A stretch of DNA of 64,000 bases from Burkholderia cepacia ATCC 25416 (GCF_001411495.1 NZ_CP012982.1:3038001-3102000), one strand, 5' to 3'; positions 1 to 9,167 are shown, counted from the stretch's first letter. Notes: a model not told the origin generated them from the sequence alone. Translations and numbers: made by a program.

Positions 1-179
1 CCGCAGGCAATCGACGCGCGGTTCGAGGATGCATCTTACCCGAGCGTTGCGGAGGATATTCGGCGCGGGGCGCGGCGTGCCGCCGGTATCGGCGGCGCGA
101 TCATGTGCGCGGTTCAATATAATTCATGACCGTGTATCGCTTCATGCGCGATATGCATCTACTGGAACAAGGAGATCCG

Positions 180-1076
180 ATGACCCTTGCGCAGTTGCAG
201 GCCCTGGCGGCCGTGGTCGAACTCGGCTCGCTCACGGCCGCGGCCGACCGGCTGAGCCGCAGTCAATCCGCGATCAGTCATGCGCTGACCGAGCTGGAAG
301 ACGTCACGGAGGTCAAGCTGCTCTGGCGCGACCGTCAGCCGGTCGTCCTGACGCCGGCGGGCGAACGCCTGTGGCCGTACATCCAGAACGTGGTGCGCGA
401 AGCGCAGTTGCTGCGCCAGCAGTTCAGCCTGTCGCGCGGCAAGCTCGAAGGGAAGCTGGTGGTCGCGTCGCTGCCAAGCGTGTCGCTGGCATTCGTCGTG
501 CCGGCACTCGAGGCGCTGAAGGAGATGCACCAGGGCGTGTCGGCGGTGCTGCTCGAAGGCACGGACAGCGAAGTCGAAGGGTGGATCGAGGACGGTACCG
601 CCGACGTCGGCGTGGTGGCCGGCACGAAGACCTTCGCGCACACGCTGCCGCTGCTCGACGAGGACTTCGTCGCGGTGGCGGCGGATGGCATGTTCACGGC
701 CCGCAAGAGCGTGTCGGCGAAGCAGTTGTCCGCGGCCCCGTTCATTTTCTCGAAGGCAGGATGCGGGCCCGTGATCGCGGATTACTTCGCGCGCAGCGGC
801 ACGCCGCTGCACGCTGCGTTCAACGTGGTCGAGATGCGCACCATCCTGTCGATGGCGGAGGCCGGCATGGGCGTGTCGATCGTTCCGCGCATCACGCTCA
901 CGTACACCCCGTTCGGCGGCCGCGTGCTGGCGCTTTCGCCACGGCTGCATCGTTCCGTCCGGCTGTCGTGGAACACGTCCGGCAATGCGATCGCCGATGC
1001 GTTCGTGCGGCTCGTCGACGCGCAACGCGCGAAGGCGGCGAAGGCGATTCACGCGCGCGCGAAAAGGAGCCGGTAA
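180..1076 (+). CDS. LysR-family transcriptional regulator
   Basis: A 298-residue LysR-type regulator. Residues about 4-60 form the winged helix-turn-helix (AVVELGSLTAAADRLSRSQS followed by a recognition helix), and the rest is a periplasmic-binding-protein-like effector domain, the normal family length. An in-frame ATG exists 54 bases upstream, but the ATG at 180 has a clear AAGGAG ribosome-binding site six bases before it and begins at the usual family N-terminus (MTLAQLQALAAV). The LysE-type exporter follows on the same strand about 120 bases later, so it may control amino-acid or metabolite export. The effector cannot be read from sequence. Confidence 0.9.
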   Translation: MTLAQLQALAAVVELGSLTAAADRLSRSQSAISHALTELEDVTEVKLLWRDRQPVVLTPAGERLWPYIQNVVREAQLLRQQFSLSRGKLEGKLVVASLPSVSLAFVVPALEALKEMHQGVSAVLLEGTDSEVEGWIEDGTADVGVVAGTKTFAHTLPLLDEDFVAVAADGMFTARKSVSAKQLSAAPFIFSKAGCGPVIADYFARSGTPLHAAFNVVEMRTILSMAEAGMGVSIVPRITLTYTPFGGRVLALSPRLHRSVRLSWNTSGNAIADAFVRLVDAQRAKAAKAIHARAKRSR

Positions 1077-1199
1077 CGAACGGCCGGTGCGATGAAAAGC
1101 GCTCATGGGCGGCTTGCAGTTTATTCATGCCGGTGGTGATCGAGATGCAATACATTGATCGAACTCGCCCCTGACCGCTTTGCCCCGAAGGAGATTGCC

Positions 1200-1832
1200 G
1201 TGCCGGCCTTGCCTACCTTGCTTGCATTCGGACTCGTGTCGCTCGGCATGGTGCTGACACCCGGGCCGAACATGATCTACCTGGTGTCGCGCTCGATCTG
1301 CCAGGGCCGCCGTGCCGGGCTGGTGTCGCTCGGCGGCGTTGCGCTGGGGTTCGTCTTCTACATGGTGTGCGCGGCGCTGGGCATCACAGCGCTGGTGTTG
1401 GCCGTGCCGTATGCGTACGACGTGCTGCGCTTTGCCGGTGCGCTTTATCTGGCGTACCTGGCGTGGCAGGCGCTGAAGCCGGGCGGCCGCTCGGCGTTCC
1501 AGGTCAGGCAACTGCCGCACGATAGCCGCGCCAGGCTCTTCACGATGGGCTTCGTCACGAACCTCGCGAATCCGAAGATCGCGGTGATGTATCTGTCGCT
1601 GCTGCCGCAGTTCATTTCGCCGGGGCACGGCAGCGTGCTCGCGCAATCGCTGGCGCTCGGCAGCGTGCAGATCGCGGTGAGCGTCAGCGTGAATGCGCTG
1701 ATTGCCTGCATGGCCGGCGCCATCGCGGGTTTCCTGGCGGGGCGGCCGGTCTGGGCGTCGGTTCAGCGCTGGTTGATGGGCACGGTGCTGGCGGGACTCG
1801 CCGTGCGTATCGCACTGGAGTCGCGCAACTGA
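1200..1832 (+). CDS. LysE/RhtB-family amino-acid exporter
   Basis: A 210-residue inner-membrane exporter of the LysE/RhtB family, which pumps amino acids or related small molecules outward. The hallmark N-terminal motif TPGPNMIYLVSRS (about residues 19-31) and five to six hydrophobic segments are visible, and the length is typical. The GTG at 1200 is preferred over an upstream in-frame start at 1155 because AAGGAG lies six bases before it and the protein then begins in the first membrane segment. It follows a LysR regulator on the same strand, a common pairing for this family. The substrate is unknown. Confidence 0.88.
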   Translation: MPALPTLLAFGLVSLGMVLTPGPNMIYLVSRSICQGRRAGLVSLGGVALGFVFYMVCAALGITALVLAVPYAYDVLRFAGALYLAYLAWQALKPGGRSAFQVRQLPHDSRARLFTMGFVTNLANPKIAVMYLSLLPQFISPGHGSVLAQSLALGSVQIAVSVSVNALIACMAGAIAGFLAGRPVWASVQRWLMGTVLAGLAVRIALESRN

Positions 1833-1908
1833 CGCGAGTGAGTGGCCGACGGGTTGCGGGATCGCAGGGGGCTTCCGAGTTGCATCGTGACGAACGCGCC
1901 CGGTTTCG

Positions 1909-2853
1909 TCAGCCCAGTCTGTTGCCCTGCGCTTCGTTGCCGACCCGCACGGGCGTGGCTTTTGCGTTGCGCCGGCCGCGCGTCGCGAGCCAGCACAGGA
2001 TCGACCCGCCGCATACCATCGACGCGCCTTGCCAGAATTCGATCGACAGCGGCGCATGCAGCAGCGTCGCGGCGAGCATGGCGGCGAGTACCGGGGTGAA
2101 ATACGATGCGCCGACGATGATCGTCACGTTGCCGTGCATGATGCCGGTGTTCCAGGCCGCATAGCCGAACCCCAGCGCCGATGCCGCCAGCACGATATAG
2201 ATGGCCGCTTGCAGGCTGAACGTCATGCCGCCGCCGCCTTCGACCGCGAACTTGATCCAGAGCGCCAGCGCAACCAGCATGAAGAACGGCGTGACGCCGT
2301 TCTTGCCGTCCGCGATGCGCGCCGTCACCGTGCAATAGCCGGCCCAGATCAGCGCGCCGAAGAACGCGAGGCCGTAGCTCAGCGGATTGTCCGTGACGTT
2401 GCGCAGCATGCCGGCCGGATCGAGCCCCTGGTCGCCGCCGAGCACCCGGCAGATCCCGAGCATCGACAGCAGGACGCCGGGCACGACCAGCAGGTTGGCG
2501 CGCTGCTTGTTGAACACGATTGCCGCGACCAGCGTGAAGCTCGGCCACAGATAGTTGACCATCGCGACTTCGATCGCCTGCCGGCCGTTGCTGGCATAGC
2601 CGATCGACAGCGACAGGCACACCTCGTACGAGACGAACAGCAGCCCGCCCCAGAGCAGATAGTTTTTCGGGAACCGGCTCAGGTCGGGGAAACCGACCGA
2701 GAACAGCAGAAGCACGGACGCCACCGTATAGATCATCGCGGCGCCACCGGTCGCGCCGAGGCTTTCGCTGACTCCACGAACGAGGGCGACCACGGAGGCC
2801 CACAACAACACCGCGCCGAGCCCGGCGAGCGTTGCCTTATTCTTGTGCTTCAT
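1909..2853 (-). CDS. DMT/EamA-family exporter, YddG-like
   Basis: A 314-residue drug/metabolite transporter with about ten membrane helices arranged as two EamA repeats. The sequence resembles YddG, the aromatic amino-acid exporter (N-terminal KATLAGLGAVLLWASVVALV, central SYEVCLSLSIGYA). The chosen start gives MKHKNKATLAG and has AGGA seven bases upstream; a start 21 bases further upstream is possible but has no such site. It converges with the LysE-type gene, so the two are separate units. Export of aromatic or other amino acids is inferred from family similarity. Confidence 0.85.
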   Translation of the reverse strand: MKHKNKATLAGLGAVLLWASVVALVRGVSESLGATGGAAMIYTVASVLLLFSVGFPDLSRFPKNYLLWGGLLFVSYEVCLSLSIGYASNGRQAIEVAMVNYLWPSFTLVAAIVFNKQRANLLVVPGVLLSMLGICRVLGGDQGLDPAGMLRNVTDNPLSYGLAFFGALIWAGYCTVTARIADGKNGVTPFFMLVALALWIKFAVEGGGGMTFSLQAAIYIVLAASALGFGYAAWNTGIMHGNVTIIVGASYFTPVLAAMLAATLLHAPLSIEFWQGASMVCGGSILCWLATRGRRNAKATPVRVGNEAQGNRLG

Positions 2854-3251
2854 GCGTCCTGCCTGTTTCAACATTCAAATTCGCTATCGGATGATTCGGT
2901 TCCGCTTGCGCGGGACCCACGGGTACGTCGATCCGGATGGTCTCGATCCCGGTGTGCCGGCCGCGCACCGGGATCGGCGGCCGTGACACGCCGATCCCGG
3001 ACGCGTCGTCGTCGCCGAACGGCGTCGTCCCGTCGTCTTCGCTGAAGCAGTTGACGGTCGCGAACGTCCCGCTCATGGCGGAGTACGAGGCGCGCAGTCT
3101 ACCGCGTGTCGTCGCGCAATGGCTTGTGATGGGCGTACAACAAGTCCCCGTGCGCCATCGCGGTATAGTCGCGTGGCAGATTCGCATCGAGCAGTTGGTC
3201 CGGTTTTCGTTGAAGCCCGTCGCCCGTATCGCGCTTTCAGGGAGGGAAGCC

Positions 3252-3863
3252 ATGAAAGAAGTGCCGTATTTCTCGCAGTGGGAATCGATGCACCTGGTTT
3301 CGCGGTTCGTGTCCCGCGAATTGCGCGCGGAGGACGACCCGTTGTGGCATCGCTCCGGCGCAAGCACGCCGGAAGAATACGCGCAGTGGAGCCCGAACAT
3401 CTGCGGTATCGCGTGCCTGAAGATGCTGCTCGCATACCGCTCGAACACGATCGTGCCGCTGCTCGAACTGGTACGCGAGGCCGTCGGGTTCGGCGTCTAC
3501 CGGCCCGAACTCGGCGACACGGGCAAGCGTCTGCATTACCGGCCCTTCGTGCACTGGGTGCGCGAGCGCTACGGGATCGACGGCGATGTGGTGGAAGGGA
3601 TCGATTCGGCCGCGCTCGAACCGAAGCTGCATGACGGGCACATGCTGATGGCGTCGGTGCATCCCGGCATCCGGCACGACGGCTTCGAGCCGCCGTCGCG
3701 GGGCGGGCATCTGGTGCTCGTGTTCGGCGCGAACCGCGACACCGGCGACTGGCTGTTCCACAACCCGTCCGGGTTCGACGTGCGCACGCAGCGCAATGTG
3801 GCGATGCCGCGCGCCACGTTCGACCGCTACTTCGCGAACCGCGGCATCCTGATTGCCCCATGA
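3252..3863 (+). CDS. C39-like cysteine peptidase family protein
   Basis: A 203-residue protein with a papain-like C39 (PF13529-type) fold. The candidate catalytic Cys lies in WSPNICGIACLKM (about residues 51-63), the His in GGHLVLVFG (about 159) and the Asx in FHNPSG (about 175), in the order C-H-N expected for this fold. No signal peptide is visible, so it is probably cytoplasmic. The start is set by GGGAGG seven bases upstream; a longer frame reaches back to 2937 but lacks a site. It is a single gene followed by a strong hairpin. The substrate is unknown. Confidence 0.75.
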   Translation: MKEVPYFSQWESMHLVSRFVSRELRAEDDPLWHRSGASTPEEYAQWSPNICGIACLKMLLAYRSNTIVPLLELVREAVGFGVYRPELGDTGKRLHYRPFVHWVRERYGIDGDVVEGIDSAALEPKLHDGHMLMASVHPGIRHDGFEPPSRGGHLVLVFGANRDTGDWLFHNPSGFDVRTQRNVAMPRATFDRYFANRGILIAP

Positions 3864-3896
3864 CGTTGCGCATGCAACGAATCCCGCGCGCACGGC

Positions 3897-3926
3897 GTCA
3901 GGCGCCCGTCGCAACGGGCGCCTGAC
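3897..3926. terminator. Perfect 13-bp hairpin between convergent genes
   Basis: The arms GTCAGGCGCCCGT (3897-3909) and ACGGGCGCCTGAC (3914-3926) are perfectly complementary around the loop CGCA. It sits between the ends of the converging C39-like and phosphoesterase genes. There is no strong U tract, so it may act as a bidirectional stabiliser or terminator rather than a textbook intrinsic terminator. Confidence 0.7.
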
Positions 3927-3929
3927 CGA

Positions 3930-5615
3930 TCACCGGTCGTTGCGCTTCTTGCTCAGCTCGATCGTCTCGAACAGCGTGTAGTCAGCGGTCGGGTGCTGGT
4001 CGGCGCCCGGTGCGTGGTAGTAGCGCATCGTGATCGTCGTATGCCCGCCCGGCTTGCCCGGGTCGTGGTCGAACACGGCAATCCCGTAGCCGGTGCCGGT
4101 ATCGCGACGCGCGGACCAGATCGCATCCTCGAGCGCATCGGCCGGCTGGCGCACGAACGTATTCGGCGCCGTGCCCGGCACCGGCCGGTTGGGCTTCGTG
4201 AACACCTTTGCCCGCGCAAAGCCGGTCGCCGGGTTCTCGCCGTATACGTCCAGCGGCGCGCTGGTGCCGCCGCCGCCCAGGATCAGGTGGATCGTGCCGT
4301 GGCTCGTGTCGAACGTCGTGCGGTCCGGGTCGTTCGATCCGACCGGGCGCGGCTGCAGCGTCTCGACCACTTCGCCGGTCGTCGCATCGACGCCCGCGCG
4401 GTGATTGCAGCCGCGTACCGGGTAGCTGCGCTCGTAGTCGTGATCGTGGCCGCACAGCACGAGGTCGACGCCGTAACGGTCGAACAGCGGCAGCCACGCT
4501 TCGCGAATGCCCTTGTCGGAACCGTTGCCCGTCTTCGACGAACTGAGCGCGTCCTGGTGCATCTGCACGACGATCCAGTCGATGTCGTCGTCGTGCGCGG
4601 CATGACGCAGCGTGTGTTCGAGCCAGCGCGTCTGCTCGCCGTTGCTGTAGCCGCGCACGTAGAACGACGTGCCGGGCTCGATCGGCGGGCGGCCCGTGCT
4701 CGCGGCCGGCACGAGCGGCGCGGGGCCGCCGACGAACGCGGCGGCATCCTGGTACACGACGTCGTCGGCGTCGAGCGACACGAACAGCACCGAGCTCACG
4801 CGGAAGCTGTACCAGCGGCCCGGGAAGCGCGTGCCGTTCTCCGGCAGCGTATAGCGCGCGAGATACGAGTCGAGCCCCTGCGGACCATTGTTGAACTCGA
4901 TCTCATGGTTGCCGGGACACGGCATCCACGGACGATTCGCGGCCGACGTCTGGTTGTTGTTGCCGAAATCGCGCCACACCTCGGGCTGGTGCGCGGGGTT
5001 CAGGTTCGCGTAGCAGAGGTCGCCGTTCAGCAGGTGGAACAGCGGCTGGAACTGCTCGACGGCCTGCACCGCGAAGCGGCTCTGCGGCGACGACAGCACC
5101 CAGGCACCGTTCGGCGTCGCAAGGTCGCCGTAGCTCGTGAAGCGGAACGGCGCGCGGCCGCGCGGTGCGGTCGAGAAATTCGCGGAGAACGGCTGCGCGG
5201 CATTGCTGTCGTTGTCGGCCGTGATCTCGTAGCGGTAGCGCGTATTCGGCTTCAGCCCGTGCACGCGCGCGTGGTACGCGAACACGGTCTCGCCGTTCAG
5301 GCCGTCGGTGTACAGGCGCTGGACGCCATGCACGGTGCGCGGCGGCTCGCCGTCGGCGACGATGCGCGCGCGCGGATTGACGGCCGACGCGAGCGACGCC
5401 CACGAGATCACGACTTCCGACGCCGGGTCGTTGCCCCACGTCAGGTGGACCTGTTCGGGCGTGCCGTCCGGGGTCGACGCGGCGGCCCGGGCTGCCGCGA
5501 GGCCACCGGCGGCGGTGGCGAGGCCGGATACGCCGGCGAGTTTCAGGAAGCCGCGGCGCGAGACGGATGCGGCGGGCTCGTTCGGCTGGATCGGGGAGTT
5601 GTCCTGGTTCGACAT
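3930..5615 (-). CDS. Tat-exported purple acid phosphatase-like metallophosphoesterase
   Basis: A 561-residue exported phosphohydrolase. The N-terminus has a twin-arginine signal (SRRGFLKLAGVSGLATAAGG, about residues 18-37), so it folds in the cytoplasm and is sent to the periplasm by Tat. A fibronectin-III-like purple acid phosphatase N-terminal domain (residues about 52-150) precedes the catalytic domain. The dinuclear metal motifs appear in order: GDLATPNG, NGDLCYAN, GNHEIE, VQMHQD and GHDHDYERSYPV. The start at 5615 is chosen because it places the Tat motif near the N-terminus; the longer frame adds a non-signal leader. It probably releases phosphate from organic esters. No neighbour indicates a pathway. 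Confidence 0.9.
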   Translation of the reverse strand: MSNQDNSPIQPNEPAASVSRRGFLKLAGVSGLATAAGGLAAARAAASTPDGTPEQVHLTWGNDPASEVVISWASLASAVNPRARIVADGEPPRTVHGVQRLYTDGLNGETVFAYHARVHGLKPNTRYRYEITADNDSNAAQPFSANFSTAPRGRAPFRFTSYGDLATPNGAWVLSSPQSRFAVQAVEQFQPLFHLLNGDLCYANLNPAHQPEVWRDFGNNNQTSAANRPWMPCPGNHEIEFNNGPQGLDSYLARYTLPENGTRFPGRWYSFRVSSVLFVSLDADDVVYQDAAAFVGGPAPLVPAASTGRPPIEPGTSFYVRGYSNGEQTRWLEHTLRHAAHDDDIDWIVVQMHQDALSSSKTGNGSDKGIREAWLPLFDRYGVDLVLCGHDHDYERSYPVRGCNHRAGVDATTGEVVETLQPRPVGSNDPDRTTFDTSHGTIHLILGGGGTSAPLDVYGENPATGFARAKVFTKPNRPVPGTAPNTFVRQPADALEDAIWSARRDTGTGYGIAVFDHDPGKPGGHTTITMRYYHAPGADQHPTADYTLFETIELSKKRNDR

Positions 5616-5937
5616 GGTCGGTGTTTTCGTGGATGGAGACGCGAGATGCGGAACCGCCCGGCCGTGCGTAAGCGTGGCCGGGGCGTGGGCCGGAAACGAG
5701 CGGGATCCCGGTGCCGGACATTGTCGAAGCGCAGTTTTGCCGGGTTGTGACAGCACGGCAACCCCGCGGGAGCGCCGGCGCCTGCCGAGCTTGCGGATCG
5801 GGGCATCCGGCCCGCGGCGACGCGCGTCCGCTTCGGCCGATATTTATTTGCCGACATCGCGACGGATTCTGATCACCTGCACCGTTTAACGCATGAACGG
5901 CCGCTTCCGGTCGATAACTGCTACGTCGGAGTCTTTC
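5616..5937. other. Divergent intergenic region, no gene seen
   Basis: About 320 bases between the phosphoesterase and the YXWQ-repeat gene, which diverge. It must carry promoters for both, but no convincing operator or RNA structure was recognised. Confidence 0.4.
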
Positions 5938-6237
5938 ATGAAGCTTTCCATTCCGTTGCGGTTTGCCACGGCATGCGTGGCCGCGCTGGCTGCGTCCGCT
6001 GCGTTCGCGCAGGCCGTCATCGTCGCGCCTTACGCGCCGCCGCCGCCTCGCGTCGAAGTGATGCCGGCGCCGCGCGCGGGCTACGTGTGGGACCAGGGCC
6101 ACTGGCACTGGCGCCAGGGCCGCTATGTCTGGATTCCAGGCCACTGGCAAGTGGTTCGCGTCGGTTATCACTGGGTGCCGGGCCACTGGGCCGCGCGCGG
6201 TCCGGCGTGGCGCTGGGTTCCGGGTCACTGGGCCTGA
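5938..6237 (+). CDS. Exported YXWQ/GHW-repeat protein
   Basis: A 99-residue exported protein. Residues 1-24 are a Sec signal peptide (MKLSIPLRFATACVAALAAS, then AFAQA). The mature part carries repeats of the YVWxxGHW type (YVWDQGHW, YVWIPGHW, YHWVPGHW, WRWVPGHW), the YXWQ-repeat family common in Burkholderia envelopes. Its function is unknown; the aromatic/His-rich repeats suggest an extracytoplasmic binding or structural role. The ATG at 5938 has GGAG upstream and starts the signal peptide. A similar repeat protein lies at 12476. Confidence 0.8.
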   Translation: MKLSIPLRFATACVAALAASAAFAQAVIVAPYAPPPPRVEVMPAPRAGYVWDQGHWHWRQGRYVWIPGHWQVVRVGYHWVPGHWAARGPAWRWVPGHWA

Positions 6238-6307
6238 TGCGCATGCCGCCGCACGGCACGCGGTGCCGGCGCGGCGGCGCCTTCCCGCAACGTCATGAGT
6301 CGCAGCC

Positions 6308-6421
6308 ATGCCCTTTCGAACCGTGGTGATACTGGCAGCCGCAGCCATCGTGCTGGCCGGCTGTGTCGTGGTGCCGGCGCGTCCGGTCTATTACCGGCCC
6401 GCGCCGGTCGTCGTATATTGA
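6308..6421 (+). CDS. Very small lipoprotein
   Basis: A 37-residue peptide that is almost entirely a lipoprotein signal: MPFRTVVILAAAAIVLAGC with lipobox LAGC at residues 16-19, followed by a short Pro/Tyr/Val tail (PARPVYYRPAPVVVY). It would be lipidated at Cys19 and anchored in the envelope. It follows the YXWQ-repeat protein by 70 bases on the same strand and may be cotranscribed. The ribosome-binding site is weak. Its function is unknown. Confidence 0.6.
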   Translation: MPFRTVVILAAAAIVLAGCVVVPARPVYYRPAPVVVY

Positions 6422-6614
6422 GCGCGCCGGCCGCCGCTCGCGCGACCGGGCGGCCGGCATCCGATCGAACCGATCGACACGATCGCCATGCGGCCTGAAA
6501 CCGATGCCGATGAAACGGACCTTGCCGATGCCGTACGCGATGCGTGCGGCGATCCCGAACCGCCGGTGTGGCGGGGCCGGGTAATGGCGCGGCGCATGCA
6601 AGGAGAGCACGACG

Positions 6615-6695
6615 ATGAGCTTCGGTCTGCCGACAGGCGCATTCACGAGCGCGCCGCGGCACAGACGCGCGATGCGCTGGAGCGCCCCGCGTTGA
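6615..6695 (+). CDS. Possible 26-residue leader peptide of sigma operon
   Basis: A short frame (MSFGLPTGAFTSAPRHRRAM, then RWSAPR) has a better ribosome-binding site (AAGGAGAGCACGACG before ATG) than any start of the sigma gene. Its TGA stop (6693-6695) overlaps the TTG at 6692 that gives an ECF factor of normal length. This arrangement would allow translational coupling. Whether it is translated is unproven. Confidence 0.35.
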   Translation: MSFGLPTGAFTSAPRHRRAMRWSAPR

Positions 6696-7252
6696 GCGAC
6701 GGCGATCCGGACGCCGCGCTGGTGGCACGGGTCGGCGCGCGCGACGCGTCGGCCGTGCGCGTGCTCGTCGCGCGCAAGCTGCCGCGGCTGCTCGCACTCG
6801 CGACGCGCATGCTCGGCGACCGCACGGAAGCCGAGGACGTCGCACAGGAGACGTTCTTGCGGATCTGGAAACAGGCGCCGGGCTGGCGCGAGGGCGAGGC
6901 GCGGTTCGACACGTGGCTGCATCGCGTCGTGCTGAACCTGTGCTACGACCGCTTGCGCGGCCGCCGCGAGGAACCGGTCGACGTGTTGCCCGACGTGCCC
7001 GATCCGCAACCGGAGCCGGCCACCCGCGCGGAGACCCGCTCGCGCGACGCGCGCGTGCGGCAGGCGCTCGCGGCGTTGCCGGCGCGGCAGCGCGAAGCGC
7101 TCGTGCTCCAGTACTATCAGGACATGTCGAACATGGAGGCGGCCGACCTGATGGGCATTACCGTCGACGCGCTGGAAAGCCTGCTCGCGCGCGCGCGGCG
7201 AAACTTGCGCGCGCAACTGGCCGGCGATTCACCTAGCGAGGACATCCGATGA
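6692..7252 (+). CDS. ECF-type RNA polymerase sigma factor
   Basis: A sigma-70 family factor of the extracytoplasmic-function group. Region 2 contains ALATRMLGDRTEAEDVAQET and FLRIWKQ, and region 4 contains ALAALPARQREALVLQYYQD with ITVDALESLLARARRNLR. From the TTG at 6692 it has 186 residues, the usual ECF size; the frame stays open to 6488 with upstream ATGs at 6488, 6584 and 6596, so the start is not certain. It overlaps the next gene by four bases (ATGA), and sigma, membrane protein and Spy-like protein form one operon, probably an envelope or metal stress circuit. Confidence 0.88.
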   Translation: MSDGDPDAALVARVGARDASAVRVLVARKLPRLLALATRMLGDRTEAEDVAQETFLRIWKQAPGWREGEARFDTWLHRVVLNLCYDRLRGRREEPVDVLPDVPDPQPEPATRAETRSRDARVRQALAALPARQREALVLQYYQDMSNMEAADLMGITVDALESLLARARRNLRAQLAGDSPSEDIR

Positions 7253-7665
7253 CACCCGAACGATTTCGTACCATCGTCGCCGCGTACGGCTCGGATGCGC
7301 GGCGCTGGCCGGACGGCGAGCGCGCGGCCGCCGAGGCATGGGCGCGCGCGCATCCGGGCGACGCGTTGGCGGCGCTGGACGATGCCGCCGAACTCGACGC
7401 GTGGCTCGCCAGCGATACGGTCGCACCGCCCGCGCCGGCGCTCGTCGAGCGCATCGTCGCGACGGCGCCCGCTCCGCGGCGCACGCGGCGGCGGGGCACC
7501 GTGTGGTGGTCGGGTGCGGCATTCGCGGGCGTGGGCCTGGCCGGCGCGCTCGCGGGCGCGGTGGCCGTGTCGATGCTGATGCTCGGGAGCGTGCCGCCTG
7601 CGCACGAGCAGGGCTACCTGACAACGACGTTCGGCGGACCGAGCGTGGACTGGAGTGATGAATGA
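7249..7665 (+). CDS. Single-pass membrane protein, putative anti-sigma factor
   Basis: A 138-residue protein with an acidic/alanine-rich cytoplasmic N-terminal part (residues 1-85), one membrane segment (about 88-112, AAFAGVGLAGALAGAVAVSM) and a short outside tail. It overlaps the ECF sigma gene by four bases and the following gene by four. Position and topology suggest that it holds the sigma factor at the membrane, but no zinc-binding anti-sigma motif is present. The function is inferred from context. Confidence 0.65.
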   Translation: MTPERFRTIVAAYGSDARRWPDGERAAAEAWARAHPGDALAALDDAAELDAWLASDTVAPPAPALVERIVATAPAPRRTRRRGTVWWSGAAFAGVGLAGALAGAVAVSMLMLGSVPPAHEQGYLTTTFGGPSVDWSDE

Positions 7666-8165
7666 GTGAGCGTGGCTGGAAATTCGTCCTCGTCGGTTCG
7701 GTCGTGCTGAACGTATTCATGCTCGGCGCGATCGGCGGCGGCGCGTATCAGTGGTTCTCGACGCATCGCGACCTGCGGGCCGCGGGCGCGCCTGCGTCGC
7801 GCACCGCATTGCGTTTCGCCGCGGACGAGTTGCCGGACACGCGCCGGCAGGAATTCGCCGCCGCGCTGAAGGCGGCACGCAAGGACGGTCGCGATTTCGC
7901 GCGGGAAGGGCGCGACGACCGGATCACCGTGCTGGATCTGCTCGCCGCGCCGCAACTCGATCGCACGGCGATCGACGCCGCGCTCGACCGCACGCGTGCG
8001 GCCGATACCGCGCTGCGTGCGCAGGTGGAGCGCAGCGTCGTCGATTTCGCGGCGACGCTGACGCCGGACGAGCGCGCGAAGTTCGTCGACGGGTTGCGGC
8101 GTAGCGGCAACTGGCGGTTGCCGCCGAGGTTGCAGAAGAAGCAGGGCGAGGCGGGGAGTCAGTAA
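7662..8165 (+). CDS. Periplasmic Spy/CpxP/CnrX-like protein (heavy-metal sensor family)
   Basis: A 167-residue protein anchored by an N-terminal membrane segment (residues 8-28, FVLVGSVVLNVFMLGAIGGG) with a helical Arg/Ala-rich periplasmic part. Its sequence fits the Metal_resist/heavy-metal-sensor group related to CnrX, CpxP and Spy, which often feed stress signals to an ECF sigma. It is the third gene of the sigma operon, overlapping the second by four bases (ATGA). Together the three look like sensor, anti-sigma and sigma. The inducing signal is unknown. Confidence 0.7.
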   Translation: MSERGWKFVLVGSVVLNVFMLGAIGGGAYQWFSTHRDLRAAGAPASRTALRFAADELPDTRRQEFAAALKAARKDGRDFAREGRDDRITVLDLLAAPQLDRTAIDAALDRTRAADTALRAQVERSVVDFAATLTPDERAKFVDGLRRSGNWRLPPRLQKKQGEAGSQ

Positions 8166-8309
8166 GGAAACGCGGCGCGGGAGACGTGCGGCGGCGCGCC
8201 TTTCCTGCGCTGTGCAACGCGTACGCGGAACGCTGGTCGGCGATGCTTTCAGGCACGCTTTCGCGAACGATCGCAACGCGACCACGGCCGCGTAACGCGA
8301 CGGATACGT

Positions 8310-9167
8310 TCAACGTGCCAGCATCCACGCGGAGATCGCGTCGACCACGCTGCTCTCCAGGCCGTTGAAGCCGTGATAGGCGAACGCTTCGCACGGATCG
8401 CCCCGGGACGTGCCGCCCGACACGATCATCCGTTCGGCCTTCGGCGATGCATCCAGTTTCTTCAACAGCGTATCCGTTTCGGACACGGGGCAATGCTTGC
8501 AGCCGTCGTTCTGGTGATGAACGACGAGCACCGGAATCCTGAGGCTGGCCAGGTTCATGTCGGTGACCGCGGTACCGCCTCGATCTTCACGGAGGATCGT
8601 GGACGTCAGCACGATACCGTCCGGCCCGCCGCCACCGGCCAGCGCGATCGCAACGGCAGCGGCGGACTGGGTGCCGCGGCTCGTCCCGACCAGCCAGACC
8701 GGCACGTGCAGTTGCTCCCTCAACCACGCGATCACGGCACGCGCGTCGTCGGCGTGTTCCTTCGAGAGTCGAAAGCCGTTGAGGTAGGGCGCGGATTGCC
8801 GGTCGCTCGGTGCATCGATGACCGCGACAGCGATACCGTCATTCACGAACAGCTGCCTGGTGCGCACGAGAAAGTTGCCTGCGCCCCATCCGAACCGGCC
8901 GGACGGGTCCAGTTGCAGCCCGCCGTGTCCGCCGGCGTAAAGGATGGCCGCGGCTTTCGGCGCATCCGGCGCGATGAAGAGAAACCGCTGGGTGACTCCG
9001 GGACGGGTCGGGACGTCGACGACCCTCGGCTGGCCCTGCGCGTGAGCGGGATAACCGTGCAGCGCCAACGCCGCGGCGAGCAGCCACGCGCGTGCCCGGC
9101 GCATGGCCGGACGCTTCGCACCGAAGCAACGAAACCGCGCGTGCAAGCTGACGGGAAGTGGGTTCAT
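8310..9167 (-). CDS. Exported alpha/beta hydrolase
   Basis: An alpha/beta-hydrolase-fold protein of about 285 residues. It has a signal sequence (RRARAWLLAAALALHGYPAH followed by AQ), a nucleophile elbow GTSRG (Ser, GxSxG), an oxyanion loop YAGGHGGL and a late His in AYHGFNG; a small Cys/His motif NDGCKHCP precedes the last part. The start is uncertain: 9167 (MNPLPVSLHARF) or 9104 (MRRARAW), the latter making the signal peptide N-terminal; neither has a strong ribosome-binding site. It is a single gene, probably a periplasmic esterase or dienelactone-hydrolase-like enzyme of unknown substrate. Confidence 0.75.
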   Translation of the reverse strand: MNPLPVSLHARFRCFGAKRPAMRRARAWLLAAALALHGYPAHAQGQPRVVDVPTRPGVTQRFLFIAPDAPKAAAILYAGGHGGLQLDPSGRFGWGAGNFLVRTRQLFVNDGIAVAVIDAPSDRQSAPYLNGFRLSKEHADDARAVIAWLREQLHVPVWLVGTSRGTQSAAAVAIALAGGGGPDGIVLTSTILREDRGGTAVTDMNLASLRIPVLVVHHQNDGCKHCPVSETDTLLKKLDASPKAERMIVSGGTSRGDPCEAFAYHGFNGLESSVVDAISAWMLAR

